From the NCBI GenBank assembly GCA_963516475.1, contig CAUQBR010000014.1, forward strand, positions 1 to 38,961: 38,961 nt of DNA. Reading direction: 5' to 3'. The notes beneath the pieces are model-generated. The model was not told the origin of the DNA. It did not search any database and saw nothing but the letters and a program-made list of their open reading frames with translations. Shown here piece by piece: positions 17,364-25,693 of the stretch. The translations under genes were made by a program, and so were the position numbers. Origin of the DNA: JABCPE02 sp963516475 (GTDB lineage Bacteria; Bacteroidota; Bacteroidia; Flavobacteriales; Weeksellaceae). Positions within the stretch are counted from its first letter, which is position 1, and the number at the start of each line of letters is the position of its first letter.

Positions 17364-18044
17364 TTATTTATAATGATAAAAAATCCCAAAATCGGAAGGC
17401 GTCCAGAGGGCTGCTTTTTGTCCTGCTGCTTTTAGCCCGTTATTCGCCCAAGTGTTGCAGGTCTGCATGAAATTGTAGCTTTCTTTGGCATCGTAGAAGG
17501 CATCATTTTTTCCATAAACAGCATCCGTTTTTATTAAAATGAAATTTCCGTTTTCATCTTGTTTGAACCGGTTTTTGATGAATTTTACCAAATCGCTGTA
17601 CTGCTTTTCGGTCAGCATTATTTTCTTACAGTCATCATTTTCCTGCATTTTTTCGTAGAAAGTGCAGTGCATGGCAGATTCACTCATCCAGAAAGCGGCT
17701 TTTATCGCTGTGGAAACCTTTAAATCTGCCCAAGTGGGCGTGTCCAGATAAAATCCCTTGTCTCCTCAGCCGATGCCCACATAGGTGAAATCAGTTCTTT
17801 TGGAAAGTGTATTTTCAAAAGGAATCTGCTGGCTCCAGTCCATCGCTTCCGTTTTGATGGGAACCACTAAATCTGTATGCATCCCATTGGTATAAATATA
17901 CATAGGAATGGTTTTTGGGTCGGAGGTTTCCTCGGCAGGAACTTTTATTAAAGGTAGCAAAAGCCCCAAAACAAGATACAATCCCACTATTCCCAGCAGA
18001 ACACCGATGGTTTTTAAAATGAAAACAAATGCCTTTTTCATCAA
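17364..18044 (-). pseudogene. DUF2459 (TIGR02117) family gene interrupted by a nonsense codon
   Basis: The reading frame from 18044 to 17364 would encode 226 residues but has a TGA at 17766-17768. Upstream: MMKKAFVFILKTIGVLLG (membrane anchor), then NGMHTDLVVPI and TYVGIG. Downstream in the same frame, with no shift: GDKGFYLDTPTWADLKVST, then a domain ending GIFYHYK. In the family the residue at this site is Trp (IGWGDKGFY), so TGG to TGA is the simplest change. The family function is unknown. Either the gene is recently inactivated, or this is a base-call error. The 3' part could be restarted at the ATG at 17687, but that product would lack half the domain. Confidence 0.85.
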
Positions 18045-18061
18045 AAGTTTTTTTTAGAGGA

Positions 18062-19981
18062 TTACTCCAAATTTCCCATGATTTCTTCCCATTCTTTCAT
18101 GATTTCTGCCAGCTCTTCTTTCAGTTGGTTGTATTTTTTCAGCTCTTCATCAGTAGGATTAGTTTTACTGAAAATTTCTTCTAAACCAGCGATTTCCGCT
18201 TCATAATCGGCAATTTTCTCTTCTATTTTTTTGAGTTTATTTTGCAGGTTTTTCTGTTCTTTGCTGATGAAAGTGTTTTTTGCAGGTTCGGTTTTTACAG
18301 GCTCTGCTTTCTCTTTTATTTCAGGCTTTTCGCTTAGTTTCGCTTTTTCTATGGAAACTTCGCGGATACTTTCTTTTTGGCGGTAATCCAAATATTCATC
18401 AATATTACCCAAAAATTCTTTCATCTGCCCATCTCGGAATTCAAAAATTTTGTCGCAGAGCCCTTGCAGGAATTCTCGGTCGTGAGAAATCACGATGAGC
18501 GTCCCCTCAAAGTTCTGAAGCGCCAGTTTGATAATTTCCTTGGACTGGATATCCAAGTGGTTGGTCGGCTCGTCCATGATGAGCGTGTTGAACGGGCGAA
18601 GGAGCAGTTTGCACAACGCGAGTCGGTTTCTTTCTCCCCCAGAAAGCACTTTGGTTTTTTTGCTTACGGCATCTCCTTGGAAAAGAAAGCTTCCCAGAAG
18701 ATCTCTTACGCGTGGGCGGGTCTCTTCCGTGGCAGCATCTTCGGCTTCTTGGAGAACGGTTTTATTAGGGTCAAGAACTTCTTCTTGGTTTTGGGCAAAA
18801 TACCCAATATTTACATTGTGTCCAAGTGTCCAGCTTCCTGTATAATCTTTGGTTACGCCTGCAAGTATCTTGGCGAGGGTGGTTTTTCCTTGTCCGTTTT
18901 GTCCCAAAAGGGCGATTTTTTCTCCTCTTTGAACGAAGAAATTTACATGGTCAAAAACCTGCTTGTCGCCGTAGGCTTTTCCTAAATTTTCAGCTTCGAA
19001 GATGACTTTCCCAGGCGTGATGCTCGGCTGGAAACGAATATTGAATTTAGAAACATCCTCATTGTCTATTTCTATTCGCTCTATTTTTTCTAATTTTTTA
19101 ATCAAAGACTGAGCAAAACTTGCCTTTGTAGCCGAAGCACGGAAGCGATTGATATTGTCCTCCATTTGTTTGATTTCGGCATCTTGGTTTTTCTTCGCCT
19201 GCTCTAGTTTTTCTCTTCGTTCTTTGTTTAGTTCAAGGTATTTGGTGTAGTTGGCTTTATAGTCGTCAATTTTTTTATTATTAATGTCAAAAGTTCGGTT
19301 GCAGACAGCAGTCATGAACAGCTTGTCGTGGCTCACGAGGACGATAGCGCCAGGGTAGTCTTTCAAAAAGTTTTCCAGCCAAATGATGGATTCCATATCG
19401 AGGTGGTTGGTAGGCTCGTCCAGCAGCATCAAATCATTTTTTTGGAGGAGAAGTTTGGCTAATTCTATTCTCATTCGCCAGCCGCCAGAGAATTCATCAG
19501 TGATTTTATTAAAATCCTCCGCCTTGAAGCCCAGCCCAAGCAGTACTTTTTCCACATCTCCCTCTAGGTTGTAGGCATCGTGGTGGTGCAGGAGGTCGTT
19601 TAGTTCGGTCATTCTCTCGATGAGGTCATGATAGGCTTGACTCTCGTAATCTGTGCGGGTAGCGAGCTGATGATTAACCTCGTCCAGCTCTGCTTTCATG
19701 GCGTTTATCTTCTCAAAAGCCTGCATGGTCTCATCCCAAACGGTTCTTCCCTTTACAAAATCCAAATCTTGTTTAAGGAAGCCAATGGTGATGTTTCCCT
19801 CGGGAATTACATTTCCTTCATAGAAACTGATTTCGCCCGAAAGCATCTTTAAGAGCGTAGATTTCCCAGCGCCGTTTTTCCCGACTAAGCCTATTTTGTC
19901 TTCTCTTTTAATCGTAAAATTCACATTTTGAAACAAATAGTTCCCTGAATGATGTAATCCTAATCCCTGAACTGAAAGCAT
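18062..19981 (-). CDS. ABC-F family ATPase (translation factor type)
   Basis: A 639-residue soluble protein with two ABC ATPase domains and no membrane segments. First domain: Walker A GKNGAGKST (near residue 36), signature FSGGWRMRIELA and LLDEPTNHLDME. Second domain: GQNGQGKTT (near residue 354), LSGGERNRLALC and MDEPTNHLDIQ. A charged linker of the P-site tRNA-interaction type (KERREKLEQAKKNQ) lies between, and the C-terminal 90 or so residues form a coiled coil (KKIEEKIADYEAEIAGLEE). ABC-F proteins act on ribosomes. The C-terminal coiled coil resembles Uup/YheS more than EttA. Resistance function is not suggested by context. Confidence 0.92.
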   Translation of the reverse strand: MLSVQGLGLHHSGNYLFQNVNFTIKREDKIGLVGKNGAGKSTLLKMLSGEISFYEGNVIPEGNITIGFLKQDLDFVKGRTVWDETMQAFEKINAMKAELDEVNHQLATRTDYESQAYHDLIERMTELNDLLHHHDAYNLEGDVEKVLLGLGFKAEDFNKITDEFSGGWRMRIELAKLLLQKNDLMLLDEPTNHLDMESIIWLENFLKDYPGAIVLVSHDKLFMTAVCNRTFDINNKKIDDYKANYTKYLELNKERREKLEQAKKNQDAEIKQMEDNINRFRASATKASFAQSLIKKLEKIERIEIDNEDVSKFNIRFQPSITPGKVIFEAENLGKAYGDKQVFDHVNFFVQRGEKIALLGQNGQGKTTLAKILAGVTKDYTGSWTLGHNVNIGYFAQNQEEVLDPNKTVLQEAEDAATEETRPRVRDLLGSFLFQGDAVSKKTKVLSGGERNRLALCKLLLRPFNTLIMDEPTNHLDIQSKEIIKLALQNFEGTLIVISHDREFLQGLCDKIFEFRDGQMKEFLGNIDEYLDYRQKESIREVSIEKAKLSEKPEIKEKAEPVKTEPAKNTFISKEQKNLQNKLKKIEEKIADYEAEIAGLEEIFSKTNPTDEELKKYNQLKEELAEIMKEWEEIMGNLE

Positions 19982-20012
19982 ATTTTATGTAAAAAGTTTT
20001 TAAAATAATCGG

Positions 20013-20020
20013 CAAAAATA
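20013..20020 (-). promoter_or_regulatory. -7 element TATTTTTG for the ABC-F gene
   Basis: The complement of 20013-20020, 31 bp before the start; no clear -33 box. Confidence 0.4.
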
Positions 20021-20031
20021 GTGAATTTATC

Positions 20032-20580
20032 TTATTCCTCTTTCTTATATCCTTCATAATAGTAGGATTGCTCAATACCTTTGAAAATAATTTCTCTGTT
20101 TTCGGTATCTGAGGTGAGGTTTTCTTTCAAAAGGAAACGGATCTCCAAATCATTGATGGGACTTCTTTCCATTGCTTGTAAATAAAGGGTTTTGTCTACA
20201 AATTGCCAGTTTATCACTTTATTAAGGTGTTTTTTCAAAATTAAATCCAGCCAAATGCGCATGGTTCTTCCATTTCCTTCCATGAATGGGTGGGCGATGT
20301 TCATTTCTACATATTTAGCGATGATTTCCTCAAAGGTGTTTTCTGGCATCTGCTCTATTTTTGGGAGAATTTCGTTGAGATAGAGAGCATTAGCAAAACG
20401 GAAACCTCCTTTGGAAATATTTTTATCTCTAATTTTCCCTGCGAAATCATACAATCCGCCGAAAATATATTTATGGATTTGTTGTAATCCTTTGGTAGTG
20501 CCTATTTCCATTCGTTCTATATCTCCGCTTTCAAAGAGCTGAAAGGCTTTTTGCAGACTTTTTTCGTCTATTTGTTTCAT
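20032..20580 (-). CDS. fic: class III Fic protein (AMP transferase with C-terminal inhibitory helix)
   Basis: Fic proteins transfer AMP from ATP to hydroxyls of target proteins. This 182-residue protein has the complete core motif HPFMEGNGRTMR (His97 to Arg108) and an ATP-side loop upstream (SKGGFRFANALYL). The C-terminus carries SYYYEG (Ser172 to Gly177), the [S/T]xxxE[G/N] inhibitory motif. Its C-terminal location makes it class III, as in Neisseria meningitidis Fic, which modifies DNA gyrase, and the whole chain resembles that protein from memory. Autoinhibition would be relieved by oligomer change and auto-AMPylation at the adjacent Tyr. No separate antitoxin gene is adjacent, as expected for this class. 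The closeness to a proteobacterial protein hints at horizontal transfer. Confidence 0.93.
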   Translation of the reverse strand: MKQIDEKSLQKAFQLFESGDIERMEIGTTKGLQQIHKYIFGGLYDFAGKIRDKNISKGGFRFANALYLNEILPKIEQMPENTFEEIIAKYVEMNIAHPFMEGNGRTMRIWLDLILKKHLNKVINWQFVDKTLYLQAMERSPINDLEIRFLLKENLTSDTENREIIFKGIEQSYYYEGYKKEE

Positions 20581-20599
20581 TTTTTGATTTTAAACTTTA

Positions 20600-20607
20600 C
20601 AAAAATA
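20600..20607 (-). promoter_or_regulatory. -7 element TATTTTTG for fic
   Basis: The complement of 20600-20607, 19 bp before the fic ATG. The -33 site is not convincing. Confidence 0.4.
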
Positions 20608-20702
20608 ACAAATTCAAATCATAAAATAAATTCAGATAAAAAGTCGGTTTTTTAGCCTAAAAAACACTAAATTAGCCAAAAAAATCAAATAAATTGGAAA
20701 GT

Positions 20703-20813
20703 ATGAAAGCTAGATTTTTAAAAATAGGATTTGTTATATTGTTTTTATTTTCAGTGTTTTATGAGGTAAAAGCAAGTGACTGCTACCGCTTACCATACAA
20801 GGAGAGAAATTAG
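20703..20813 (+). pseudogene. signal-peptide fragment probably belonging to the DKNYY gene
   Basis: ATG at 20703 opens a 36-codon frame: a classic signal peptide (basic start, FVILFLFSVFYEVKA) followed by SDCYRLPYKERN and a TAG at 20811-20813. The body of the next gene continues one base out of register. A 1-base insertion around 20800-20812 would explain both pieces as one secreted protein. Confidence 0.6.
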
Positions 20814-22224
20814 TATGAAAGTGGAAAATGGCAAAGTGTTTTTGGTAAACATTATAAAAGACCCTAATGGAATAAGCATTGTTTCTTATGGGAAAAAATT
20901 TTTGGAAGGAGTTTCGCCGAAAGATGCACGATTTGTCAGTATTAATGGTGATTATACAATAGTTGCAGATGCTTATTTTTACTATGTTTTTCCTGATAGT
21001 GAGGTTATTTTTGAAAAGTATAAAAGCACGAAAATTATTGGAAGTGAGAAAGTTACCAAAGTGATGGATGGTAATTTGTTCTTAATCAGTGGTGTGTGGC
21101 ATTATTTAGATTTTAATATTTATAGTAATGAGTTTAAGTTTGTTCCCATTCCTGAATTTCCTGTAAATCCTGTTGTTTTGGCTTCTGGATACAGATCGAA
21201 TGATGGGTATTTCTACATTATGAAAGATGATAAAAAGGTGTATTCTTATCGTGTAGATCAGAAAAAAATGCAGGATTACCCAGATTTAAACCCTAAAACT
21301 ACCCAAATTTTTAAAGAGGATGAAACTAAGTTTTTCCTTTACGATGAAGATACTTTCTATTTGGTGGATTTTCCAGTTTTTACAGATGTTACGGCACAAT
21401 TTAGAAAGCAGGATTTTGATGGTAATTTTAATAATTTGAAAGTCAGACAGATATGGCTAGGGCATTGTCTTGATTTTGGTAACGAGGGAGGGATTTGGTT
21501 TTACTCCTTGGCTTCGCTTAAGGGTATAGGCGATGTTTATTTTGTGGCTAGTAAAGCAGAGTTTAAGCCAGAAAGTAAATTGTTTTTTTATAAAGACAGG
21601 GCTTATTTAAACTTACGAAATGAATTGGATATTTCGGAAGTTAAACATAAGGAAAAGCTAAAACAGGTTTTTGAGGATGTTTATAGCGATGGAGAGAATA
21701 ACTATGAGCTTAGATTAGGAATGAATAGTGATGCGAAATTAGTATTAAATCCAAGCCTTCAAAATATTGATTTTGAGAAATTTGTGTTTTACAAAAATCA
21801 AGGGCTTTATTCGTATAAAGGACAGCCAGCGTTTTGGGCGGATGGTAAAAATCTGTTTTACTGGGAGCGTGATAGCAAAACGAAGAAAAATATATCTTCT
21901 TATAAATCAAAGATTAAGGATTTGAAACTGGCTTTTGCTTTTGATGATAAAATATTGATAGAGAAAAGGTTAATAAAAAATATTGGAGATTTTGCGACGA
22001 TGGAGTTTGTGGGTTCTTCTGTAGAGGTGGTTTCTCCTTGTGATGGCTATGGAAAATCTTCCGTAAAGGTGAATTATGTATATTATTTTAGAGATAAAAA
22101 TGCTCTTTATCTATACAAAAGCGGGCAGGAAGGTTTGAAAAAATTGAATATTGCCAATCCAAAAGAATACACTGAGGAAAATTTTTTGGAAAAGATTTTT
22201 AGGAATGCTTCTTTTAAATTTTAG
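20776..22224 (+). CDS. DKNYY-repeat protein, probably 5'-frameshifted
   Basis: Up to 482 residues; the coding body is convincing from the ATG at 20815 (MKVENGKVFLVN), which has an AAGGAG stretch 10 bases before it. The protein is rich in aromatic repeats of the DKNYY type (DGNLFLISG, DGKNLFYWERD, FRDKNALYLY), a family of beta-repeat proteins of unknown function that are normally exported. The open frame lacks a signal peptide, but a signal peptide lies just upstream in the other frame (20703-20813). The 39 or so nt between 20776 and 20815 translate to an unconvincing basic peptide. The gene is therefore either a frameshift mutant or a sequencing artefact. It is divergent from fic. Confidence 0.65.
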   Translation: MTATAYHTRREISMKVENGKVFLVNIIKDPNGISIVSYGKKFLEGVSPKDARFVSINGDYTIVADAYFYYVFPDSEVIFEKYKSTKIIGSEKVTKVMDGNLFLISGVWHYLDFNIYSNEFKFVPIPEFPVNPVVLASGYRSNDGYFYIMKDDKKVYSYRVDQKKMQDYPDLNPKTTQIFKEDETKFFLYDEDTFYLVDFPVFTDVTAQFRKQDFDGNFNNLKVRQIWLGHCLDFGNEGGIWFYSLASLKGIGDVYFVASKAEFKPESKLFFYKDRAYLNLRNELDISEVKHKEKLKQVFEDVYSDGENNYELRLGMNSDAKLVLNPSLQNIDFEKFVFYKNQGLYSYKGQPAFWADGKNLFYWERDSKTKKNISSYKSKIKDLKLAFAFDDKILIEKRLIKNIGDFATMEFVGSSVEVVSPCDGYGKSSVKVNYVYYFRDKNALYLYKSGQEGLKKLNIANPKEYTEENFLEKIFRNASFKF

Positions 22225-22393
22225 GAATAGATTTTATTAAGTTTGGAAGTGGTGTTTTTTCTGTTAATCTTTGTTCTTGCTAAAAAATAATTAAAAAATC
22301 TTATAAAATAATGAAATCGCTCCGAAACCTAAGTTTATAGGGCGTTTGATGATGTTTGGAATATGTAAATCATTATGTAAAAGGCAAATACGA

Positions 22394-22424
22394 TTTGTAT
22401 AATGAAAAAAAATGATTATATTTG
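22394..22424 (+). promoter_or_regulatory. full-consensus Bacteroidota promoter for the lipoprotein gene
   Basis: TTTG (22394-22397), exactly 19 bp, then TATATTTG (22417-22424). It lies 22 bp before the ATG at 22447, and the intergenic region 22225-22393 shows nothing else. Confidence 0.85.
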
Positions 22425-22446
22425 CCTTGAATAAAAAACATTTTTT

Positions 22447-22923
22447 ATGAAAAAAGTAATATTATCTATTGTTGGTATGCTGACTATTTCAGCATGTTAT
22501 AGAGATGGAGGGCCAGAATATAATGCTGAGTATTTCAAATCAGAAGTTGTAGGAACATGGAAAGAATCAGGATATGTAATCTATGATGGAAGAGATAAAA
22601 ATACTATATTAGATTATGGTAATTTAGTAGGTTGTCAGACTAATAATGGGTATCATTTTGCAAATGATGATACTTATAATGAGCATCAATATGAAACAGG
22701 TAGTGATGGAAGATGTTCTGACAAAGGAGAGTTTTTAGGAACATATCAGTATGATGCTGCTGCGAAAAAAATATCAATGACTCGTAATAATGGAGCTAAA
22801 TCAGAACTGAATCTTATCAGTGTGACTTATGGTGAAATTAGAGTTAGGTCTACTAAAAATATTGACCATAATGCAGATGGTACACCAGATCTTTATGTAA
22901 TCGTATATAAAAGAGGAATATAA
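22447..22923 (+). CDS. lipocalin-like lipoprotein
   Basis: A 158-residue protein with a type II signal peptide whose lipobox is ISAC (Cys17), so it should be lipid-anchored in the outer or inner membrane. The mature part opens with VVGTWKESGY, the start pattern of lipocalin-like/META-type Bacteroidota domains, and is predicted beta-rich throughout (FLGTYQYDAAAKKISMT). Two extra cysteines, in GCQTNN and GRCSD, may form a disulfide. No specific ligand can be named. It has its own promoter and terminator, so it is a monocistronic unit. Confidence 0.7.
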   Translation: MKKVILSIVGMLTISACYRDGGPEYNAEYFKSEVVGTWKESGYVIYDGRDKNTILDYGNLVGCQTNNGYHFANDDTYNEHQYETGSDGRCSDKGEFLGTYQYDAAAKKISMTRNNGAKSELNLISVTYGEIRVRSTKNIDHNADGTPDLYVIVYKRGI

Positions 22924-22925
22924 TA

Positions 22926-22957
22926 AAAAAATCCAACTCTCAGAGTTGGATTTTTTC
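22926..22957 (+). terminator. intrinsic terminator after the lipoprotein gene
   Basis: AAATCCAACT pairs with AGTTGGATTT around a CTCAG loop, followed by a T run. The A-rich left arm could make it bidirectional. Confidence 0.85.
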
Positions 22958-22973
22958 TTTGAACTAAAATCAG

Positions 22974-23294
22974 ATGATAAAACTAAAAGGACTACTTGTA
23001 GATGATAAAACCCGCTGTGAACATTATCATAGTGAATTGGATATTATAGCTATAAAATTTAAGTGTTGTGAGACTTTTTATCCATGCTATCTGTGTCACA
23101 ATGTTTGTGAAGACCATGAACCAAAACGCTGGTCTTTAGAAGAGCTGGATGAGAAGGCTATTTTGTGTGGTTGTTGTAGAAATACGCTGAGTATCAGAGA
23201 ATATCTGAATACAGATTCTTGCCCGAACTGCAATAAACAATTTAATCCTAGATGTTCTAATCACTATCATCTTTATTTTGATTTAGAGAAATAG
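22974..23294 (+). CDS. CHY zinc-finger protein
   Basis: A 106-residue protein dense in Cys and His: RCEHYHS near residue 14, KCCETFYPCYLCHNVCEDH, CGCCRNTL and SCPNCNKQF, ending in CSNHYH. This is the CHY zinc-finger arrangement, binding about three Zn2+ ions. In eukaryotes the domain belongs to Pirh2-type ubiquitin ligases and to Hot13, a zinc-related intermembrane protein; in bacteria the single-domain form has no established role. It starts 17 bp after a terminator, and its promoter is not evident. Confidence 0.88.
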   Translation: MIKLKGLLVDDKTRCEHYHSELDIIAIKFKCCETFYPCYLCHNVCEDHEPKRWSLEELDEKAILCGCCRNTLSIREYLNTDSCPNCNKQFNPRCSNHYHLYFDLEK

Positions 23295-23359
23295 AAAAAT
23301 TCTTCATTAAAGATTTCCTAAATCCTACATTCGTTTCCCATTATCTGAAAAATATTTAT

Positions 23360-23367
23360 TACTTTTG
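23360..23367 (+). promoter_or_regulatory. -7 element TACTTTTG immediately before ruvX
   Basis: TACTTTTG ends only 5 nt before the ATG at 23373, so the predicted transcript starts at or next to the start codon (a leaderless candidate). Confidence 0.5.
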
Positions 23368-23372
23368 CCACG

Positions 23373-23786
23373 ATGGGACAAATACTGGCAGTAGATTTTG
23401 GTAAAAAGCGTTGTGGCCTGGCTGCAACGGATGATTTGCGCATAATAGCCAGTGGTCTGGATACCGTAGAAACTTCCGTTTTGATGGAGTATCTGAAAAA
23501 ATATTTTGAAAAAAACACTGTAGATGAGGTGGTTATAGGGCTTCCTACAGATTTGAAAGGAAATATGTCTGAAGTGGAGCAGGATATTCAGAAGTTTATA
23601 GAAGAATTTAAGAGTGAATTTCCAGAGGTATCGGTGGTGCGGTTTGATGAGAGATTTACCTCTAAAATAGCTTCATATTTCATCAGTCAAAGTGGCAAAA
23701 ATAAGAAGCAGAGACAAGAAAAAGGATTGATAGATAAGGTAAGTGCCACACTTATTTTACAACAATATTTAGAACAAAAACTATGA
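23373..23786 (+). CDS. ruvX: RuvX/YqgF family pre-16S rRNA nuclease
   Basis: A 137-residue RNase H-fold protein, the normal length for the family. It was first called a Holliday junction resolvase and is now mainly linked to 5' maturation of 16S rRNA. Visible motifs are the first acidic strand ILAVDFGKKRCGLA (Asp7), VVIGLPTDLKGNMSE in the middle, VVRFDERFTS, and the C-terminal helix with DKVSATLILQQYLE. The stop overlaps the def start (ATGA at 23783-23786), so the two genes are translationally coupled. Confidence 0.93.
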   Translation: MGQILAVDFGKKRCGLAATDDLRIIASGLDTVETSVLMEYLKKYFEKNTVDEVVIGLPTDLKGNMSEVEQDIQKFIEEFKSEFPEVSVVRFDERFTSKIASYFISQSGKNKKQRQEKGLIDKVSATLILQQYLEQKL

Positions 23787-24355
23787 TTTTACCTATTAGA
23801 GCTTATGGAGACCCTGTTCTTCGTAAGAAATGTAAAGATATTACGCCAGACTATCCAGAGCTGAAAACATTGATAGACAACATGTTTGAGACGATGTATG
23901 ATGCTCATGGAATAGGTCTTGCAGCACCGCAGATAGGCTTGGATATCAGACTTTTTGTGATTGATATCCGCCCATTAGCAGAGGATGAGGATTATTTGGA
24001 TATTGCAGATAAGCTGAAGGATTTTAAGAAAGTTTTTATCAACGCTAGGATATTAGAGGAAAGCGGAAAGGAATGGAAATTCAATGAAGGATGCCTCAGC
24101 ATACCTGATGTCCGTGAGGATGTTCTGCGAAAAGAAACGATTTTGATAGAATATTTGGATGAAAATTTCGTTAAACATACAGAAACTTTTTCCGACATGA
24201 GAGCGAGAGTTATCCAGCATGAATACGACCATATAGAGGGAATTTTGTTTACGGATAAACTTAGCGTTTTAAAGAAAAAAATAATCAAAGGAAAACTGAA
24301 CAAAATCAGTGAAGGGAATGTAAATGTAGGCTATAAAATGCGATTTCCGAAGTAA
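23783..24355 (+). CDS. def: peptide deformylase
   Basis: Removes the formyl group from the N-terminal Met of new proteins. The three active-site motifs are all present: GIGLAAPQ (residues 43-50), EGCLS (102-106; the Cys is a metal ligand) and HEYDH (146-150; two His ligands and the catalytic Glu). The 190-residue length fits the type I bacterial enzyme. The start overlaps the ruvX stop by 4 bp, and the DUF5606 gene follows after 34 bp. Confidence 0.96.
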   Translation: MILPIRAYGDPVLRKKCKDITPDYPELKTLIDNMFETMYDAHGIGLAAPQIGLDIRLFVIDIRPLAEDEDYLDIADKLKDFKKVFINARILEESGKEWKFNEGCLSIPDVREDVLRKETILIEYLDENFVKHTETFSDMRARVIQHEYDHIEGILFTDKLSVLKKKIIKGKLNKISEGNVNVGYKMRFPK

Positions 24356-24389
24356 TTAAAGAATAGAAAATATAATAATAATTTAGAAT

Positions 24390-24806
24390 ATGCAATTAGA
24401 AAAAATTATTTCAATTTCTGGAAAACCAGGGTTGTTTAAGTTGATTTCTCAGTTGAGAAATGGGTTTATTATAGAAGATGTGACTACACAGAAAAAAATA
24501 AGTATTTCTAACACTAGCCAAGTGAGTCTTTTGGATAATATATCTATGTATACATTTGATAGTGAGGTGCCTCTTTTTGATGTATTCGAAAATATAGCAA
24601 AAAAAGAAGACTACAAAGCTACTATTTCTCACAAATCTTCTTCTGAAGAGTTGAGAGGTTTCATGGCGGAAGTGCTTCCAAACTACGATGTTGACAGAGT
24701 TTATGATTCAGATATTAAAAAACTGGCTCAGTGGTATAACATCCTTCAAAAAGCAGGGTACATCACTCCGAACAGCTTTGTGAAAGCTGAGCAGTCAGCA
24801 GAATAG
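24390..24806 (+). CDS. DUF5606 protein
   Basis: A 138-residue protein conserved in Bacteroidota. It opens LEKIISISGKPGLFKL and continues with NGFIIEDVTTQKK, SQVSLLDNISMYT, PLFDVFENI and LPNYDVDRVYDSDIKKLAQW, all typical of DUF5606. The first part suggests a small beta-barrel and the second a helical domain. It follows def in what looks like a ruvX-def-DUF5606 operon that ends in a terminator at 24836-24874. No function is known. Confidence 0.85.
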   Translation: MQLEKIISISGKPGLFKLISQLRNGFIIEDVTTQKKISISNTSQVSLLDNISMYTFDSEVPLFDVFENIAKKEDYKATISHKSSSEELRGFMAEVLPNYDVDRVYDSDIKKLAQWYNILQKAGYITPNSFVKAEQSAE

Positions 24807-24835
24807 TCATCAGTAGATGTTTGATTAGTATAAAT

Positions 24836-24874
24836 AAGCCTTTATTCTATTTTTTTCGGAATAAAGGTTTTTTT
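24836..24874 (+). terminator. intrinsic terminator of the ruvX-def-DUF5606 operon
   Basis: CCTTTATTC (24839-24847) pairs perfectly with GAATAAAGG (24859-24867), followed by a T run to 24874. Confidence 0.88.
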
Positions 24875-24890
24875 GTCTATAATTTTAAGT

Positions 24891-24898
24891 TAAATTTG
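24891..24898 (+). promoter_or_regulatory. -7 element TAAATTTG for mazG
   Basis: It is 17 bp before the mazG ATG and directly after a terminator. A TTTG exists only 16 bp upstream, so the -33 spacing is poor. Confidence 0.4.
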
Positions 24899-24915
24899 AG
24901 GAAAAATTCACAGAA

Positions 24916-25686
24916 ATGCATACAAAAACAGAAAAACAGGAAGCTTTTGGGAGATTATTAGATATCATCGATGAGCTGAGGGAAAAATGCCCTTGGGACA
25001 GGAAACAGACCATGCAGAGTCTGCGACATTTCACGCTGGAAGAAAGCTATGAGCTGTCTGATGCCCTGCTGGAAGAGGATATGGATGAAATCAAAAAAGA
25101 GCTGGGAGATGTCCTGATGCATTTGGTTTTTTATGCGAAAATAGGTTCGGAAAAAGGAAAATTTGATATCGTGGATGTTATCAATTCTCTTTGTGAAAAG
25201 CTGATTTACCGCCATCCGCATATTTATGGAGATGCCAAAGCAGATGATGCAGAAACGGTGAAACAAAATTGGGAAAAACTAAAACTAAAAGAAGGGAATA
25301 AATCTGTGCTTTCGGGCGTTCCGAAGGGGCTTCCATCTATGATAAAGGCGTATAGAATACAAGATAAAGTGAGAGGCGTGGGATTTGATTTCCCTAATGA
25401 GGCAGAGGCGTGGAAAAAAGTGGAGGAGGAGCTGTCAGAATTTCACACAGAGACCGAGAAGGAGAAAAAAGAAATGGAGCTGGGCGATGTTTTCTTTTCG
25501 TTGATAAATTATTCCAGAATTATAGGTCTAAATCCTGATAGCGCTTTGGAAAAGACTAATCTGAAATTTATTTCTCGTTTTCAGGAGATGGAAAAATTAG
25601 CCCAAGAGAGGAATTTGGTTTTGTCTGAAATGAGCATAGAACAGATGGATGAACTCTGGGACGAGGCGAAGAAAAATAAAAATTAA
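24916..25686 (+). CDS. mazG: MazG nucleoside triphosphate pyrophosphohydrolase
   Basis: Hydrolyses NTPs and dNTPs to NMP plus PPi, cleaning abnormal nucleotides and affecting (p)ppGpp signalling in E. coli. The 256-residue two-domain form is recognised by CPWDRKQTMQSL at residues 20-31, then the EExxE...ExxD metal site in LEESYELSDALLEED and KKELGDVLMHLVFYAKI, KLIYRHPHIYGD as the inter-domain block, and a second MazG domain with EEELSEF and ELGDVFFSLINYSR. It is not the mazEF-adjacent context and no relA is nearby. The ABC-type membrane gene starts 7 bp after its stop. Confidence 0.94.
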   Translation: MHTKTEKQEAFGRLLDIIDELREKCPWDRKQTMQSLRHFTLEESYELSDALLEEDMDEIKKELGDVLMHLVFYAKIGSEKGKFDIVDVINSLCEKLIYRHPHIYGDAKADDAETVKQNWEKLKLKEGNKSVLSGVPKGLPSMIKAYRIQDKVRGVGFDFPNEAEAWKKVEEELSEFHTETEKEKKEMELGDVFFSLINYSRIIGLNPDSALEKTNLKFISRFQEMEKLAQERNLVLSEMSIEQMDELWDEAKKNKN

Positions 25687-25693
25687 CTCTAGT

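Noticed and set aside
18377..18985. 202-codon plus-strand open frame opposite the ABC-F gene
   Set aside because: It is a shadow of the well-supported ABC-F coding sequence, with no domain of its own.
20032..20580. Fic as the toxin of a two-gene toxin-antitoxin pair
   Set aside because: No small antitoxin gene is adjacent; the inhibitory motif is inside the protein (class III).
25649..25693. Longer start for the six-TM protein
   Set aside because: It overlaps the end of mazG and adds a basic, non-conserved-looking tail before the first plausible ATG at 25694.
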